In this document: positions 8,632 through 17,267 of the stretch, piece by piece | Position numbering within the stretch: position 1 is the first letter of the stretch | How the letters are laid out: each line of letters begins with the position of its first letter | From: Erysipelotrichaceae bacterium NK3D112 | GTDB taxonomy: Bacteria; Bacillota_I; Bacilli_A; Erysipelotrichales; Erysipelotrichaceae | Length of the DNA stretch: 64,000 nucleotides | Direction of reading: 5' to 3' | Assembly: GCA_000701725.1 (NCBI GenBank) | Contig: JNJQ01000001.1 | Span: 274,107-338,106 of the forward strand | Made by a program: the position numbers and the translations under genes | The notes under the pieces: generated by a model | Seen by the model: the letters and a program-made list of their open reading frames with translations, nothing else | Database searches by the model: none | Told to the model about the DNA's origin: nothing

Positions 8632-8649
8632 AGTTAGCTTGTACTAACG
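8632..8649. promoter_or_regulatory. AGTTAG-N6-CTAACG palindrome 2 next to a TTGACA box
   Basis: One mismatch from the palindrome at 8325. A TTGACA hexamer lies at 8623-8628, directly beside it, so the site overlaps a plausible core promoter. No gene now begins immediately downstream; the region to 9065 is decayed. Confidence 0.5.
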
Positions 8650-8792
8650 CAAAGAAGAATCCTATATCTATTATCTAATATGGCAACAAGAATGATCCGC
8701 CCGTCCTGCTTGTTGCACCGATGATAATATCAGGCGAGGATCTGTATCAACTGATGCATACGCACTTTAAATACAATTAACATTACATATCC

Positions 8793-8925
8793 GGCTGCTC
8801 TGGTGGGGTGGCTAGTGACCATGATCTGATAAGGCAATATCAGAGGAATGGAGCGGAAAAAGTCACTCTGATCCTGACGCTGACAATGTGCGCTTTGCTG
8901 TTCCTTATGATCTGTTCCGACGCTG
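8793..8925 (+). repeat. Decayed chimeric copy of two upstream island genes
   Basis: Bases 8794-8848 match the 3' end of the gene at 2623-3129 and its downstream spacer (about 3091-3148), while 8851-8921 match the start of the 5178-5372 gene (about 5168-5243) at most positions, with the original start codon lost. In the intact island these two segments are 2 kb apart, so this is a remnant of a duplicated unit in which they were adjacent, or of a deletion. No usable reading frame remains. Confidence 0.7.
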
Positions 8926-9000
8926 CTTGCAGGAAAGAAAAAGATAATAACAGCGCTTTCCATGTCTGCAGAATAAGAAAAGCGATATTTACTGGTTAAT

Positions 9001-9017
9001 AGTTAGTTTAGCTAACT
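9001..9017. promoter_or_regulatory. AGTTAG-N5-CTAACT palindrome 3 before the ABC operon
   Basis: Third copy of the half-site pair, 49 bp before the ATG of the ABC transporter at 9066, with a 5-bp centre. Its position between any promoter and the start codon suits an operator for the operon. Metal-dependent repression is inferred from the resemblance to DtxR-family boxes and from the transporter type. Confidence 0.55.
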
Positions 9018-9065
9018 GTCCTATGAATATATTCTGTTAAAAATCCAAGAAAAGGGAGGTAGTTT

Positions 9066-10895
9066 ATGAAAGAAAAGAAAAAAAGCGACCTGGCGGTGCT
9101 GCTGGGATATACAGGCAGCTATAAAGGCCTGACTTTCCTGGGCCTTGGTCTTTCAGCGGTCGCCATGGTGCTGGGGATGCTCCCGTACATCTGCATCTGG
9201 CTTGTTGCACGGGATCTGATCGCCGTCGCACCGAACTGGACAGAAGCTGCAGGAATCGCAAAATACGGCTGGATGGCCTTTGGATTTGCCGTAGCAGGGA
9301 TTGTTGTGTATTTCGCGGCACTCATGTGTACGCATCTGGCGGCCTTCCGGACGGCTTCCAATATCCGTAAAGCCGGAATGAAGCATCTCATGAAAGCTCC
9401 TTTGGGCTTCTTCGATTCCAATGCTTCCGGACTTCTTCGAAACCGTCTGGACGGAGCGGCCTCCGAAACGGAAACCTTGCTTGCCCACAACCTGGCGGAT
9501 ATCGTCGGAACTGTGGCCATGTTTATTGCCATGATTGTCCTGATGTTTGTTTTTGACTGGCGCATGGGTGTTTCATGTATGCTGGCAGCAGTTGTATCTG
9601 TCATGGCCATGGCCACGATGATGGGCGGAAAAAACGCCGGGCTCATGGCGGAATATCAGGCGGCACAGGATGTGATGAGTAAAGCAGGGACGGAATATGT
9701 TCGCGGTATTCCTGTGGTCAAGGTGTTCCAGCAGACCGTGTATTCCTTTAAGGCTTTTAAGCAGGCGATCGAAGATTACAGTGCAAAGGCAGAGCATTAT
9801 CAGGCGGATGTCTGCAAAGTGCCCCAGTCCGTGAACCTGACCTTTACCGAAGGGGCCTTTGTCTTTCTGGTTCCAATGGCTCTCCTTCTGGCACCGGCAG
9901 CCCTTGCCTCCGGCAGCTTTGCGAGCTTTGTGACCAACTTTGCTTTCTATGCTGTGTTCTCTGCGATCATCTCTACAGCGCTGGCAAAGATCATGTTTGC
10001 TGCCAGCGGCATGATGCTGGCCAGTACGGCATTAGGAAGGATCAGCGAGGTCATGAGTGCGCCTGTCCTTAAGATCACAGATCATCCTCAGGTTCCGAAA
10101 GACAACAGTGTGGAATTCAGGGATGTAAGTTTCACTTACGCCGGTTCAGAGATCCCGGCGCTTGATCATGTGTCATTTAAAGTGGAGCCCGGGCAGACGG
10201 TAGCCCTGGTGGGTCCTTCCGGCGGCGGCAAAACAACGGCAGCGAGCCTCATTCCCCGGTTCTGGGATGTCAGCTCCGGAAATGTTCTTGTGGGCGGTGT
10301 TGATGTCAGAGAGGCTGACCCGCACGTGCTGATGGACCGGGTGGCTTTTGTCTTCCAGAATAACCGCCTGTTCAAGACCAGCATTCTGGAGAATGTCAGA
10401 GCTTCCAGGCCTGAAGCGAGTCGCGATGAGGTCCGGGCGGCACTCTCTGCAGCACAATGCGATGATATCCTTGAAAAGCTGCCTGACGGTATGGATACAA
10501 TCATCGGGACAGAGGGAACTTACCTTTCCGGCGGTGAACAGCAGCGTGTGGCGCTGGCAAGAGCCATTCTGAAAGACGCGCCGATCGTTGTCCTTGATGA
10601 AGCTACCGCCTTTGCCGATCCCGAAAATGAAGCTATGATCCAGAAGGCTTTTACGACGCTGACAAAGGACCGCACAGTCATCATGATCGCACATCGTCTG
10701 TCTACCGTCATCGGTGCAGATAAGATCATCGTACTGGATAACGGAAAGGTTTCCGGGGAAGGAACCCATGCAGAGCTGGTACAGGCAAACGGTTTGTATA
10801 GCCGGATGTGGAAAGAGTACAACCAGGCAGTCAAATGGCGGATCTCTCAGGCGGAACCCGCAGAGTCTGTATCTGCGCAAAAGGAGGTGCAGTAA
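9066..10895 (+). CDS. ABC exporter-type half-transporter, YbtP/IrtA-like, subunit 1
   Basis: 609 aa. Six-helix exporter-type membrane domain (about 15-320), then an ATPase domain with Walker A GPSGGGKTT (about 382-390), signature LSGGEQQR, Walker B IVVLDEAT and H-loop IAHRLST. The D-loop reads DEATAFADPENE, a hallmark I associate with the YbtPQ/IrtAB group that, despite an exporter fold, imports iron-siderophores. GGGAGG lies 7 bp before ATG 9066. It is paired with the next gene through a TAATG overlap, as in heterodimeric systems. Substrate is inferred, not shown. Confidence 0.85.
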   Translation: MKEKKKSDLAVLLGYTGSYKGLTFLGLGLSAVAMVLGMLPYICIWLVARDLIAVAPNWTEAAGIAKYGWMAFGFAVAGIVVYFAALMCTHLAAFRTASNIRKAGMKHLMKAPLGFFDSNASGLLRNRLDGAASETETLLAHNLADIVGTVAMFIAMIVLMFVFDWRMGVSCMLAAVVSVMAMATMMGGKNAGLMAEYQAAQDVMSKAGTEYVRGIPVVKVFQQTVYSFKAFKQAIEDYSAKAEHYQADVCKVPQSVNLTFTEGAFVFLVPMALLLAPAALASGSFASFVTNFAFYAVFSAIISTALAKIMFAASGMMLASTALGRISEVMSAPVLKITDHPQVPKDNSVEFRDVSFTYAGSEIPALDHVSFKVEPGQTVALVGPSGGGKTTAASLIPRFWDVSSGNVLVGGVDVREADPHVLMDRVAFVFQNNRLFKTSILENVRASRPEASRDEVRAALSAAQCDDILEKLPDGMDTIIGTEGTYLSGGEQQRVALARAILKDAPIVVLDEATAFADPENEAMIQKAFTTLTKDRTVIMIAHRLSTVIGADKIIVLDNGKVSGEGTHAELVQANGLYSRMWKEYNQAVKWRISQAEPAESVSAQKEVQ

Positions 10896-12637
10896 TGTTC
10901 GGAAAAGATTTTCAGCGTAAATATGCGCTTACAGATCAGGGCGTAAAGAATACAAAGCAAGGAACACTCTTCACCGTTATCGTGAATCTTGTGGTCATGG
11001 GCGGAATGGGAATCCTGTATCTTCTCATGACGAAGTTCATGGACACATTAACGACTGGGGCACCGCTTCCGAATGCCCTTACCTTTATCCTGCTGGTGCT
11101 TGCCTTCGTGATCCTTTCCCTGATCACACATATGCAGCAGTACCGTACAACTTATGGCCTGGTATACAGTGAAGTCAAAGCGGTCCGGATCAGCATTGCC
11201 GAGCGCTTAAGGAAGCTGCCCCTCGGCTATTTCGGGAAACGTGATCTTGCAGATCTCACGGAGACCATTATGGGCGATGTGAATCGGCTGGAGCATGTCT
11301 GGTCGCATTGTCTGGGATATTTGTATGGATCGTATATTTCCACAGTGATCATTGCTGTCGGACTGTTTATTTACAACTGGAAGCTGGCCATCGCCTGTCT
11401 GTGGGGTGTTCCGGTGGCCTTCGCTCTGCTTTTCGGAAGCCGTAAGCTGGCAAAGAAAAATTCAGAGGTCACAAAAGCAGCGGGAATCCGGGTGTCTGAC
11501 GGCATTCAGGAAACTCTCGAAAATATCCGGGAGATCCGGGCTACAAACCAGGAAGAGCGGTTCCTGAATGAGCTGAACACGAAGATCGATCACCACGAAA
11601 AGACCATGATCAAAGGTGAATTGTCCACCGGTATTTTTGTCAATGCAGCCAGTGTGATCATGCGCCTTGGCGTAGCGACAACGATACTGACAGGTACGGG
11701 GATGATCCTTTCCGGTGAGATCGATTTCATGCTGCTGTTTATGTTCCTGTTAGTGATCACCCGTGTCTATGCGCCTTTCGATCAGGCTCTGGCCCTGATC
11801 GCCGAGATGTTCATGTCCCAGGTCTCCGCCAGCCGTCTGATGGAAATCTATGATGCTAAGACAGCCGATGGGGCTGACAGCTTTACACCGGATGGACATG
11901 ATATCGTCTTTGAAAATGTGGGATTTGCCTATGATAATGAACAGGTTCTTCGCGGCGTAAGCTTCACAGCCAAAGAAGGTGAAGTGACCGCACTGGTCGG
12001 CCCTTCCGGTTCCGGCAAGAGCACCTGCGCCAGACTTGCTGCAAGACTTTGGGATATCGACAGCGGTACCATCCGCGTCGGTGGCGTTAACATAGCGCAG
12101 ATCGACCCCGAAACTCTGCTTACTGATTATTCCATGGTGTTCCAGGATGTGGTATTGTTTGACGATACCGTGATGGAAAATATCCGTCTTGGCAAGCACG
12201 GTGCTTCAGATGAAGAGGTTCTGGCCGCCGCAAGAGCAGCGAACTGCGACGAGTTCGTAGAGAAACTTCCGCAGGGCTATGCCACGCCCATCGGAGAAAA
12301 TGGGGCAAAGCTTTCCGGAGGAGAACGCCAGCGGATCTCGATTGCCCGTGCACTGTTAAAGAATGCACCGATCGTGCTTTTGGACGAAGCGACAGCTTCC
12401 CTTGACGTGGAGAACGAGACGAAGGTGCAAGGTGCGCTGTCACGGCTGCTCTCAGGTAAAACGGTGCTGGTCATCGCTCACCGTATGCGTACTGTTGAAG
12501 CGGCGGATAAGATCGTTGTTCTTGCTGATGGCAAGGTGGCTGAAGAGGGAAGTCCGGCAGAGCTCTTTGCAAAGGAAAACAGTCTTTTCAGACGTATGAC
12601 GCAGCTGCAGAATGCCAGCGCAGGATGGAGCATCTGA
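10895..12637 (+). CDS. ABC exporter-type half-transporter, YbtQ/IrtB-like, subunit 2
   Basis: 580 aa from ATG 10895, preceded by AAGGAGG and overlapping the upstream TAA by one base. Six-helix membrane domain then ATPase with Walker A GPSGSGKST (about 368), LSGGERQR, IVLLDEAT and IAHRMRT. The D-loop here is the ordinary DEATASLDVENE. The two ATPase halves differ at the D-loop, consistent with a heterodimer. The operon ends at a strong terminator at 12697. Confidence 0.85.
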   Translation: MFGKDFQRKYALTDQGVKNTKQGTLFTVIVNLVVMGGMGILYLLMTKFMDTLTTGAPLPNALTFILLVLAFVILSLITHMQQYRTTYGLVYSEVKAVRISIAERLRKLPLGYFGKRDLADLTETIMGDVNRLEHVWSHCLGYLYGSYISTVIIAVGLFIYNWKLAIACLWGVPVAFALLFGSRKLAKKNSEVTKAAGIRVSDGIQETLENIREIRATNQEERFLNELNTKIDHHEKTMIKGELSTGIFVNAASVIMRLGVATTILTGTGMILSGEIDFMLLFMFLLVITRVYAPFDQALALIAEMFMSQVSASRLMEIYDAKTADGADSFTPDGHDIVFENVGFAYDNEQVLRGVSFTAKEGEVTALVGPSGSGKSTCARLAARLWDIDSGTIRVGGVNIAQIDPETLLTDYSMVFQDVVLFDDTVMENIRLGKHGASDEEVLAAARAANCDEFVEKLPQGYATPIGENGAKLSGGERQRISIARALLKNAPIVLLDEATASLDVENETKVQGALSRLLSGKTVLVIAHRMRTVEAADKIVVLADGKVAEEGSPAELFAKENSLFRRMTQLQNASAGWSI

Positions 12638-12696
12638 TCCTCTGAAAGGAATAACTCCAACGCAATAACCGACAAACAGGTACAATATCATTTTTG

Positions 12697-12727
12697 AGAA
12701 GCGTTCCTTCGGAAGCGCTTCTTTTTT
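12697..12727 (+). terminator. Rho-independent terminator of the ABC operon
   Basis: AGAAGCG-TTCC stem pairing with GGAA-G-CGCTTCT (one bulged base) around a 3-base loop, followed by six T. Lies 60 bp after the second ABC gene. Confidence 0.8.
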
Positions 12728-12749
12728 ATTTCGCTCAGTCGCATGCCGT

Positions 12750-12790
12750 TTGACAGAAAGATAAACACAGAATACCATAACAAATGTTAT
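12750..12790 (+). promoter_or_regulatory. Promoter with ATAACA-AA-TGTTAT operator for the TetR gene
   Basis: TTGACA at 12750-12755, 17-bp spacer, TACCAT at 12773-12778. The inverted repeat ATAACA-AA-TGTTAT (12777-12790) overlaps the -10 box and lies 18 bp before the TetR start at 12809. This placement fits autorepression by the encoded regulator; inference from position. Confidence 0.6.
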
Positions 12791-12808
12791 AGTAATAAGG
12801 GTGATGCT

Positions 12809-13363
12809 ATGCCGAAGAAACCGACGACGACAAAAGAAGACATGATCGAAGGCGCTTTCCGCCTGATCCGTGATAAAGGGCACGAAGCATTGACGGTAAG
12901 AAACCTGGCATCTTTTCTGGGGTGTTCAACGCAGCCGATCATGTATCAGTTTCCCGATACCGATGTTCTGAAAGATCTGACTTACCGGAAAGCGGACTCA
13001 TTTCACAGCGAATATATCCTTGCGGGCACGGATCTTTTGGATATTGGGATCAGATATATCCGCTTTGCAAAGGAGGAGCCTCAGTTATTCCGCTTTCTTT
13101 TTCAATCCGGCCGTTTTTCCGGGTTAAGCCTTGAAGATCTGATCATGGCGCCGGAAACAGCAGAAGTGCTTGCGGCAGTCAGTTCGGAAGAAGAACTGAG
13201 TGCAGAAGAAGCTGCTGCATTTTTTGAGCCGCTTGTTGCGGTTGTTCATGGCTATGCAAGCCTGATCGCAAATAATGCGATGAAATATGATCCTGATGCA
13301 ATCCGGAACGCATTGATGATGATTGCGGAAGGAATAGAGAGGGGAAGAAACCAAAATGAATAA
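12809..13363 (+). CDS. TetR/AcrR family transcriptional regulator
   Basis: 184 aa. N-terminal HTH (residues about 8-55): a helix with AFRLIRDKGHEALTVRNLA, then the recognition helix with FLGCSTQPIMYQFPD. The C-terminal ligand domain is helical. ATG 12809 with AAGGGTG upstream is chosen over an open upstream extension without a ribosome site. Followed by an 8-bp overlap with a CPBP protease gene, so it probably controls that gene and itself; control of the ABC operon on the other side of the terminator is also possible. Confidence 0.8.
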   Translation: MPKKPTTTKEDMIEGAFRLIRDKGHEALTVRNLASFLGCSTQPIMYQFPDTDVLKDLTYRKADSFHSEYILAGTDLLDIGIRYIRFAKEEPQLFRFLFQSGRFSGLSLEDLIMAPETAEVLAAVSSEEELSAEEAAAFFEPLVAVVHGYASLIANNAMKYDPDAIRNALMMIAEGIERGRNQNE

Positions 13364-14111
13364 ATTGTATCAAAAGAGTGAGATCACCTTTGCCATCCTG
13401 TGGATTGCTGCCTATGTGGTCCTGACAAGTTTTGCGGATCAGCTTTCAGAGTCTGTCGGTGTTATAAAGTCAGTCACAGCAGCACTGCATATTGTGATGT
13501 CTATGATCCTTTACTTCTGGATCCGGAACAATCATCTGGACAAAAAATACGGCTTTTGCAGATCTGAGGTTCCCGCAAAGCGTTTTCTGTATTATGTTCC
13601 GCTGGCGATCATCGCATCGACCGCTTTCTGGGGCGGAGTCAAAATGCAGTATGGTTTGCCGGAAACACTGTTGTATATCATCAGCATGTGCTGTGTCGGC
13701 TTTCTGGAAGAAGTGATTTTCCGCGGACTGCTGTTTCGGGCAATGGAAAAAGATAACCTGAAGTCAGCGCTCATTGTCTCTGCGCTGACATTCGGCATCG
13801 GCCATATTGTGAATTTGTTCAATGGAAGCGGCAGGGAACTGACATCGTCGCTCATCCAGATTGTATTCGCCGTTCTGGTCGGATTTGTTCTCGTATGGAT
13901 CTTTTATCACAGTCAATCATTGACTGCCTGTATTCTGTTCCATTCAGCAAACAATGCGCTGAAAGTGTTTGCCGCCCAGGGAAGCTTAAGCCCGCAGACA
14001 GAGATGATCCTCAATGTCGTAGTGATTGTGGTCATTCTGGGAGGGTACTTGTTCTATCTTGTGAAGGAATTTCCCATTAAGGAAAATACATCCGCCGAAA
14101 GAATATCCTAG
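13356..14111 (+). CDS. CPBP (CAAX/Abi) family intramembrane glutamic endopeptidase
   Basis: 251 aa, about seven transmembrane helices. Diagnostic EE-x3-R motif as LEEVIFRG (about 117-124), then a second motif FGIGHIVN and a third LFHSANN, giving the Glu and two His residues of the Abi/CPBP active site. Bacterial members act in bacteriocin self-immunity or prenyl-protein processing; the role here is not specified. Overlaps the TetR gene by 8 bp. Confidence 0.85.
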   Translation: MNKLYQKSEITFAILWIAAYVVLTSFADQLSESVGVIKSVTAALHIVMSMILYFWIRNNHLDKKYGFCRSEVPAKRFLYYVPLAIIASTAFWGGVKMQYGLPETLLYIISMCCVGFLEEVIFRGLLFRAMEKDNLKSALIVSALTFGIGHIVNLFNGSGRELTSSLIQIVFAVLVGFVLVWIFYHSQSLTACILFHSANNALKVFAAQGSLSPQTEMILNVVVIVVILGGYLFYLVKEFPIKENTSAERIS

Positions 14112-14437
14112 AAAACAAATACGATCCTGATGACTGGTCTTCCTTCAGCGATGTTCCGTTTGTTTCGATCGTTCCTTCCAACCGTCTGCTGTATTCAAGA
14201 ATCAGCACAGTCATGCGTGATTATTCCTATGAACCGGCTGTGATCAACCACGCAACGACAATCGAGTCTGTTCTTTCGCTTGTGAAAAACGGCTGCGGCA
14301 TTACAATCCTTCCCGGCGGTTCTGATCCCGATCCGAAGAACAGTCATCTTCAGACAATTCAGATCAGGAATCCCGCTTCTTTGATCCGCTTGACGGTTTC
14401 CCAGCGCCGCAATGCGGATTATCCGCTGATTTCATAG
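14111..14437 (+). pseudogene. C-terminal remnant of a LysR-type regulator
   Basis: An open frame without N-terminal domain reads like the second half of a LysR substrate-binding domain: DVPFVSIVPSNRLLY, then HATTIESVLSLVKNGCGITILPG, the usual V-x2-G-x-G-I-x-x-LP signature, and a final IRLTVSQRRNADYP. The HTH and first half are absent; the frame abuts the CPBP stop codon, which suggests a deletion joined them. Ends TAG 14435-14437. Confidence 0.7.
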
Positions 14438-14516
14438 ATCATGAATCTTCTTCATGAGCGCTGCTGAAAGAAAGGGGAATGCATTGCATCGGTTCACATT
14501 TGAAGGATAAATAAAC

Positions 14517-14726
14517 ATGAATAAAAGAATTATCTATTTTGTCACAACTATGTTCATAATGATAATAGCATCCAGATTTCTGATCAGAATTGTAGATGCG
14601 ACGGTACAGATTGATGATGATATCGGATACCTGGTGATCTTATTGATACTGCTTAATACAGCAATCGGAATGGCTGGCTGCCGCCTGTACCAAAAGACAT
14701 CACCGGACAGAAAAAACCAGGAATGA
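14517..14726 (+). CDS. Small two-helix membrane protein
   Basis: 69 aa with hydrophobic helices at about 5-25 and 38-57 and a charged C-terminal tail. An AAGGATAAATAAAC stretch precedes ATG 14517. Its TGA overlaps an out-of-site ATG of the next gene. No family recognised. Confidence 0.5.
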   Translation: MNKRIIYFVTTMFIMIIASRFLIRIVDATVQIDDDIGYLVILLILLNTAIGMAGCRLYQKTSPDRKNQE

Positions 14727-14740
14727 TAAGGAGCATGAAT

Positions 14741-15043
14741 ATGAAACTGTCAGTAATATTTGAAGAAAAACCGAAAAGATGGGGATTCAGAGGAGATCCC
14801 TATTTCTGGGATTATTTGAAAAATCTCGCGGAGAATATGGATATGATTTCTGCGGACGAATTGGAAAAATGGATTAAAGAGGAATATCTCTCGCTTTCGG
14901 GTAAACCTTTGACAGACGAATATATGGATTTTGCCGTCATTGAGCAGTTTGCCCATGGCGGAATGAGCTCCGGCGGTGTAGACAATGAGTGGTGGGTCAA
15001 TGAAGGCATTCCGCTGCTGAAAAGCAGACTGGCTTCACTTTGA
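14741..15043 (+). CDS. Hypothetical protein, about 100 aa, soluble
   Basis: 100 aa from ATG 14741, chosen because AAGGAG at 14728-14733 gives 7-bp spacing; ATGs at 14723 and 14735 are too close or upstream of it. The middle is acidic and helical; the end has FAHGGMSSGGVDNEWW. I do not recognise the family. It directly follows the small membrane protein gene, so the two may be one unit. Confidence 0.6.
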   Translation: MKLSVIFEEKPKRWGFRGDPYFWDYLKNLAENMDMISADELEKWIKEEYLSLSGKPLTDEYMDFAVIEQFAHGGMSSGGVDNEWWVNEGIPLLKSRLASL

Positions 15044-15226
15044 CAGAATCAGTGTTTGGGAAGGACGCACGCAGAGTATATTCTGTTTTTAAATCAGGAA
15101 AACCTGAATGTTACGCAGAGTAACAGCTCTGTCACAGAGCGTCCCTTTACCGTCACTTTGAACCCGGCCTATGCTGAAGCTGTCAAACAACCGGCATGGA
15201 CCGGATGGGAAAAGGAGGTCATCATC

Positions 15227-15802
15227 ATGACATTTGGAGAAAAACTCAGGGAAGCAAGAAAAGCGGCGGGATTATCCCAGGAGCAGTTTGCCGAAAAGCT
15301 GAGCGTGTCAAGATCTGCAGTCGCAAAATGGGAAACCGACAAAGGAATGCCTGATGTGAACAATCTGAAAACGCTGGCTCAGCTGCTTGACGTCAGTCTG
15401 GATTATCTTCTGGATGAAGATGAAAAACTCAGCTTTAACGAAACAAAAGAAGCAATCGATCTTGATTCATTTGAAGTTTCAGGCAAATGCAGAGACAGAA
15501 AGGATGCGGCATGCTTTGTGCGATACAGCAAAGCAGATGCGATCTGGCCGCTCATCCGCAGAAAAAAGATGAGTAAGGCTGAATGGATTGCGGACTTTAT
15601 TGCAGGCCCCGGCATCATCCAGGGGGCGGATTACCTGAATGATGCGTCAGCTTACTACCTTGTTGAACTTTCAGGCAAACAGTTGCTGGTAAATGTATCT
15701 GAAGATTTCATAACAAGCAGAGAGCTTGCAAACAGGGTGAATCCCGCAAAATTTGAATTCGGGAACTACACGTTCAGAAAGGCGACTTATCAATTGCTCT
15801 GA
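15227..15802 (+). CDS. Xre-family HTH regulator with C-terminal domain
   Basis: 191 aa. Residues 1-65 are a standard HTH_3 domain (EQFAEKLSVSRSAVAKWETDKG, then LLDVSLDYLLDED). The C-terminal 120 residues carry a conserved-looking Trp/acidic pattern (KAEWIADFIAGPGI) of unknown role, possibly a sensor. ATG 15227 has AAAGGAGG 7 bp upstream; the frame is open for 57 codons further upstream but without a ribosome site, so that part is left out. Possibly regulates the membrane protein gene at 15861. Confidence 0.8.
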   Translation: MTFGEKLREARKAAGLSQEQFAEKLSVSRSAVAKWETDKGMPDVNNLKTLAQLLDVSLDYLLDEDEKLSFNETKEAIDLDSFEVSGKCRDRKDAACFVRYSKADAIWPLIRRKKMSKAEWIADFIAGPGIIQGADYLNDASAYYLVELSGKQLLVNVSEDFITSRELANRVNPAKFEFGNYTFRKATYQLL

Positions 15803-15860
15803 CAAAGAGATTCGGGTTTTGAAGAATTCCCGCTCAGACGGGATTTAAAGGAGTCATTAT

Positions 15861-16139
15861 ATGTGGTTGGTTTTAGGATCAGCAGCGATCATAACTGCCT
15901 TTTTAAATCTGATCTTTTGGAAACAAGGCAAAGAAACAGGCTGTTACAGGTTTGCAAGCATTTCATTGACTGCACTGACAATGTGTGCTTTCTATAGCGA
16001 CAGCGCAAGAAGAGTCAGTGTTGAAGACTGGGCAGGATTAATGGATATCATGCCGGCCATGTCGAAAGCGTTATGGGTATGTGTCATCGCATCGATACTG
16101 ATTAACGGTATTACTTTGTTTGCAAAGAGAAGCAGATAA
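15861..16139 (+). CDS. Small three-helix membrane protein
   Basis: 92 aa. Helices at about 3-18, 28-45 and 65-85, with a WKQGKETG loop and an SARRVSVEDWAGLMDIMP loop between. AAAGGAG at good spacing to ATG 15861. It follows the Xre regulator by 58 bp. Proteins of this layout are common next to Xre genes in Bacillota, but I cannot assign a function. Confidence 0.6.
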   Translation: MWLVLGSAAIITAFLNLIFWKQGKETGCYRFASISLTALTMCAFYSDSARRVSVEDWAGLMDIMPAMSKALWVCVIASILINGITLFAKRSR

Positions 16140-16190
16140 ATTCAGGATTTGCACGAGATCCAAAAAACGCAGTCTGCAGGAGAAAAAACG

Positions 16191-17063
16191 ATGAAAATAA
16201 AGGAAATCATTGACCGTGTTGTTGCATACCATCCCGGGATGCCTGAAGGATATCATGGTGCCGACGGCATCAAAACAGGAAATCCGGATCAGGAATGCAC
16301 CGGAATTGCTGTCGCGCTTGTACCTACAATTGAGGCAGTCCGCAAAGCGGCAGAGCTTCACTGCAATCTGCTTTTTGTCCATGAACCGACAAATTACACA
16401 TCGCCTGATGAACCGGGCTGGTCCCTGGATTTCAAAAACCGTGTTTTCGAAGAAAAACAAAAACTGGTTGAAAAAAACAGGATTGTCATTTTCCGCGATC
16501 ATGACCGTATGCATGCCCATGAACCCGACAGTATATTTACAGGCGTAATCAAATATCTCGGCTGGGAAGACTATTACAGACCTGAAGACCATTCCGTTCC
16601 GATGGGCTTTGTCTTTGAACTTCCGCAGATCAGTGTCAGAGAACTGTCAGAATTTTTAATCGAAAAGCTCAATCTGAACGGTGTCAGACTGATCGGCAAT
16701 CCGGATGACATTGTGCGCCGTGTGGCAATTACAGGCCATCTGACAGCTGACTTCGGGGGCATTTACGGAACTGATGAAAACGGTATCTGGCATGAATACG
16801 GAACAGAAGTGATCAGAGCCATGGAGGAAGGCGTCGATGCCATCATTCCTCTGGAAACCATCGAATGGACAGCTCTCTCCTATGTACGTGACGCTGTGAC
16901 ACTCGGATATGCAAAAGCTGTGATTAATATCGGTCATTTCAGCGGCGAAGAGCTCGGAATGGCTTATGCAAGAGACTGGCTGAAAGAACTGACTGAGGAC
17001 AAGGTTCCGGTGTTCTATCTGCCGGCCAATGATATTTACTCATTCCTGCTCAGACAGGACTGA
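16191..17063 (+). CDS. Nif3-like dinuclear metal centre protein
   Basis: 290 aa. N-terminal MKIKEIIDRV and LLFVHEPT (equivalent to the HHP metal-binding segment of Nif3), a later IFRDHDRMHAH, and a C-terminal VINIGHFSGEELGM supplying the distal His/Glu ligands, all in Nif3 order. Nif3 proteins are conserved metal-binding hexamers of poorly known biochemistry, some with GTP cyclohydrolase-like folds. ATG 16191 is behind GCAGGAG. This one is somewhat divergent (HEP instead of HHP). Confidence 0.75.
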   Translation: MKIKEIIDRVVAYHPGMPEGYHGADGIKTGNPDQECTGIAVALVPTIEAVRKAAELHCNLLFVHEPTNYTSPDEPGWSLDFKNRVFEEKQKLVEKNRIVIFRDHDRMHAHEPDSIFTGVIKYLGWEDYYRPEDHSVPMGFVFELPQISVRELSEFLIEKLNLNGVRLIGNPDDIVRRVAITGHLTADFGGIYGTDENGIWHEYGTEVIRAMEEGVDAIIPLETIEWTALSYVRDAVTLGYAKAVINIGHFSGEELGMAYARDWLKELTEDKVPVFYLPANDIYSFLLRQD

Positions 17064-17267
17064 TTGGCAAGTCTTATCCCATGAAAGAACTCCCGGAAAG
17101 CCTGAGCGCATAACGCAAAAACACATTTGAAAAAGCCGGTTTTATAGAAGACCTGCAGTTAAAAATACGGGAATACAGATTTTCAGACTGCATCTTGAAA
17201 TCGATTTTTAATTCACTTAATCTGCTCTTAGGATATTCGGATATTCACTAAAGAGGAGAATCATTTC

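Noticed and set aside
12697..12727. Terminator read as part of a riboswitch
   Set aside because: It follows the ABC operon directly and no aptamer-like sequence lies before the TetR start; a plain terminator suffices.
15056..15226. N-terminal extension of the Xre regulator
   Set aside because: The frame is open but there is no ribosome site, while AAAGGAGG stands before ATG 15227, where the HTH begins.
17064..17267. Possible acetyltransferase fragment
   Set aside because: A stretch reads FEKAGFIEDLQLKIREYRF, which recalls GNAT tails, but it is too short and has no core motif; not annotated.
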